A model generated the notes under the pieces. The model made no database searches. It had not been told where the DNA came from and saw nothing but the letters and a program-made list of their open reading frames with translations. Below, piece by piece: positions 62,337 through 64,000 of a stretch of 64,000 bases of DNA (the stretch's first letter is position 1; each line of letters opens with the position of its first letter). The stretch lies in contig NZ_ARYJ01000003.1 of the NCBI RefSeq assembly GCF_000685215.1, positions 186,001 to 250,000 of the forward strand. The letters are read 5' to 3'. Origin of the DNA: Hyphomonas jannaschiana VP2. GTDB lineage: Bacteria > Pseudomonadota > Alphaproteobacteria > Caulobacterales > Hyphomonadaceae. The position numbers and the translations under genes are program-made.

Positions 62337-63779
62337 TTACCGAAGGCTGGAGGGGGCCACTTGCGAGGCCTGCGGCCAGGCGCAATAGTCCGCCGCATAA
62401 TAGGCGCCCGGACGGAAGTTTCCTGAAGCGCCCGGTCCACCGAAAGGCATCTGGCCACTGGCCCCGACGGTCGGCCGGTTCAGGTTGAGGATGCCGGCGC
62501 GAAGCCGGCCTTTAACCCCTTCCCATGTCGGCAGGTCGTCACAGACAAGTCCGCCCGCCAGTCCGAACCGCGTTGCATTTGCCAGCGCGATAGCCTGATC
62601 GATATCACCGGCGCGGTAAACCTGCAGCAGTGGACCGAACATTTCCTCATCCACTGGGGCTGCCCCCGACATGTCGATCAGCCCGGCGGAGACAAAGCCG
62701 AGATTTTCGTCTTTCTGTTCCAGAGGGAGGATGGCGCGCGCGCCTTCCGAGATCAGCTTGTTCTGGAACGTCACGGCCTGCGCCGCCGCATGTGCACTGA
62801 CGAGCGGGCCCATGAAGGCGGTGTCGTCATTCCATGGGCCGACGGCGAGATGCCTCGCGCGCTCTGCGATAGATTCCACAAGCTGATCTCCGAAACGCCC
62901 TTCAGGCAGGATGAGGCGTCTTGCGCAGGAACATCTCTGCCCCGTGGTCAGATAGGCGGACTGTATCGCGATCTCGGCCGCCGCTTCCACATCCGTTGGT
63001 TCCCAGATGATCAGGGGATTGTTGCCACCCATCTCCAGCGCCAAGATGACCTCGGGGCGGCCCGCAAAGTAGCGGTGAAACATGCGGCCGGTGTGTTCAG
63101 AGCCTGTGAACAGGAGGCCGTTGATATCCGCCGCGAGCAAGTCCGCGCCGGTATCCCGTCCGCCCTGAACAAGGTTGACGCAGCCAGCCGGGAGGCCCGC
63201 TGCCTGGAAGGCGTCCATCATGAGGGGGGCAACGGACGGCGCCAGTTCCGACGCTTTGAACACGCACGTATTTCCGGCCAGAAGGGCAGGAACAATATGA
63301 CCATTCGGCAGGTGGCCAGGGAAGTTGTAAGGCCCGAAAACAGCCATCACGCCGTGGGGCCTGTGTGTCAGATCCAGATGTCCGAAGTCGGCCGGCAGGC
63401 TGTGCTCACCTGCGCGGTCGGCCTGGGCTTTGATCGAGACGGCAATCTTGGCGACCATTGTGTCGACTTCGATGCGGGCTTCTTTGAGCAGCTTGCCCAT
63501 GTCGCGGCTGATGGCGAGCGCCATGGCTTCTTTGCGGAGGCGCAGTTCCTCAGCATACCGTTCAAGCACGGCCTGCCGGGTGGAGAGGTTCGTTTGCTCC
63601 CATGCATCGAATGCGGCGCGAGCAGCCTCGGCGGCCTGTCCTGTCTGCGCGGCGGAAGCCGCCCGGCCCGTCCAGACCACCTCGCCGCTGGCCGAGCAGG
63701 TCTTCTGGAAAGGTGCGCCGTCTCCCGGCACCCATTTGCCATTGATATAGCAGTCGCCTGAATGGGGCTGAGCGGTCAT
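62337..63779 (-). CDS. Aldehyde dehydrogenase, AstD-like (succinylglutamate semialdehyde type)
   Basis: NAD(P)-dependent enzyme of 480 residues. The NAD-binding PYNFPGHLPNGH, the glutamate in LALEMGGNNPLI and the catalytic cysteine in TTGQRCSCARRL are in place. The signature DEEMFGPLLQVYR and ATRFGLAGGLV match AstD, which oxidises N-succinylglutamate semialdehyde in arginine breakdown. No other ast genes are visible, so its true substrate may be a related semialdehyde. Its start overlaps the stop of the upstream oxidase gene by 4 bases. Confidence 0.88.
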   Translation of the reverse strand: MTAQPHSGDCYINGKWVPGDGAPFQKTCSASGEVVWTGRAASAAQTGQAAEAARAAFDAWEQTNLSTRQAVLERYAEELRLRKEAMALAISRDMGKLLKEARIEVDTMVAKIAVSIKAQADRAGEHSLPADFGHLDLTHRPHGVMAVFGPYNFPGHLPNGHIVPALLAGNTCVFKASELAPSVAPLMMDAFQAAGLPAGCVNLVQGGRDTGADLLAADINGLLFTGSEHTGRMFHRYFAGRPEVILALEMGGNNPLIIWEPTDVEAAAEIAIQSAYLTTGQRCSCARRLILPEGRFGDQLVESIAERARHLAVGPWNDDTAFMGPLVSAHAAAQAVTFQNKLISEGARAILPLEQKDENLGFVSAGLIDMSGAAPVDEEMFGPLLQVYRAGDIDQAIALANATRFGLAGGLVCDDLPTWEGVKGRLRAGILNLNRPTVGASGQMPFGGPGASGNFRPGAYYAADYCAWPQASQVAPSSLR

Positions 63780-64000
63780 TGTGTTTGCTCCGGGGAGAAG
63801 TGGACGCGGCCCAGGCGCTTTCCGGAGGTCACAGCCTCCAGTGCGGCGGAGAAGCGTCTCGTTTCAGCAGATGCGTAAGTGTCAAAGTAGCGGAAGTTTA
63901 CCGGGCCGATGCCATGTTCCGCGCTATAGCTGCCGTCAAAATCCTCGACGGCGGTTTTGATCACGGTGTCGCGGATCATCCGCTCACGGTCCGGAGTCCA
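63776..64000 (-). CDS. FAD-linked oxidase/dehydrogenase C-terminal part (partial, 5' end outside window)
   Basis: The last 74 residues of a larger protein, running off the right edge. The motif GSYSAEHGIGPVNFRYF is that of the C-terminal domain of FAD-linked oxidases such as D-lactate and D-2-hydroxyacid dehydrogenases, where the histidine lies at the active site. The end SGKRLGRVHF replaces the usual NPGKVL. It overlaps the AstD-like gene as ATGA, so both are co-translated; the oxidase may form the oxo- or semialdehyde compound used by the next enzyme. Confidence 0.8.
   Translation of the reverse strand, partial: WTPDRERMIRDTVIKTAVEDFDGSYSAEHGIGPVNFRYFDTYASAETRRFSAALEAVTSGKRLGRVHFSPEQTQ

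Noticed and set aside
62337-63779. Complete arginine succinyltransferase (ast) pathway
   Set aside because: Only an AstD-like dehydrogenase is visible; the flanking partial gene is an FAD-linked oxidase, not AstA or AstB.

Overview
The window is a high-GC alphaproteobacterial chromosome segment, most likely from Hyphomonadaceae or a close relative. This is inferred from gene content and style (NDUFS4-like complex I subunit, L21 with a long C-terminal extension, rplU-rpmA-obgE-proB order); no 16S rRNA gene is present. It falls into three parts: host core (1-22.3 kb), an integrated mobilizable element (22.4-44.35 kb), and a host catabolic cluster preceded by a dead insertion sequence (44.35-64 kb).

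Host core, 1-22.3 kb: the valine-catabolism genes mmsA (partial)-enoyl-CoA hydratase-mmsB, with a REP-like palindromic element between the last two; a ROK fructokinase; an RND efflux pair; a TetR regulator divergent from an APH-like kinase/acyl-CoA dehydrogenase/alcohol dehydrogenase operon; tRNA-Arg(TCT), tRNA-Pro(TGG), an NDUFS4-like protein, acyl-CoA thioesterase II and a long-chain acyl-CoA synthetase; a RimK-like ATP-grasp protein, a GNAT protein and proB; a small zinc-ribbon protein with a natural His tail; and the obgE/GNAT/rpmA/rplU block. tRNA-Ser(CGA) ends this part.

Mobile element, about 22.0 kb, integrated at the 3' end of tRNA-Ser(CGA): the ten bases CTCTCCGCCA occur at the end of the tRNA (22368-22377) and again at 44340-44349. 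The backbone carries a large serine recombinase, a TraG/VirD4-like coupling protein, small membrane proteins, MobC, a relaxase and ArdA, but no type IV secretion channel, so it is an integrative mobilizable element. The most striking observation is that the attachment site lies inside the recombinase gene. In the integrated form the last 13 residues of the recombinase are read from the host tRNA. Joining the two ends in silico extends the same frame by 41 codons, to a stop that overlaps the mobC start as ATGA. Excision should therefore both change the recombinase C-terminus and connect recombinase, mobC and relaxase into one continuous transfer operon. An AT-richer cargo zone (about 29.5-41.1 kb) carries a Septu-like PtuA/PtuB pair, a three-gene sce7726/sce7725/RES module that looks like a little-described NAD-targeting defence or toxin system, and an unrecognised 1260-residue protein with a C-terminal PD-(D/E)xK nuclease signature, plus an XRE regulator.

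Catabolic cluster, 45.3-64 kb: downstream of an IS6-family element killed by two nonsense mutations lies a host cluster. It contains an ornithine-cyclodeaminase-like protein, a YheO/DauR-type regulator, a PLP-dependent dehydratase, two exported hydrolases, a TonB-dependent receptor, an NhaC antiporter, a UxaA-type dehydratase, a TetR regulator, an MFS carrier, a YtcJ-like amidohydrolase, a DUF2817 (M14-like) amidase or peptidase, an enolase-superfamily enzyme, an AstD-like aldehyde dehydrogenase and an FAD-linked oxidase (partial). Together they suggest uptake and breakdown of an amide- or amino-acid-derived compound, but the substrate cannot be read from sequence.
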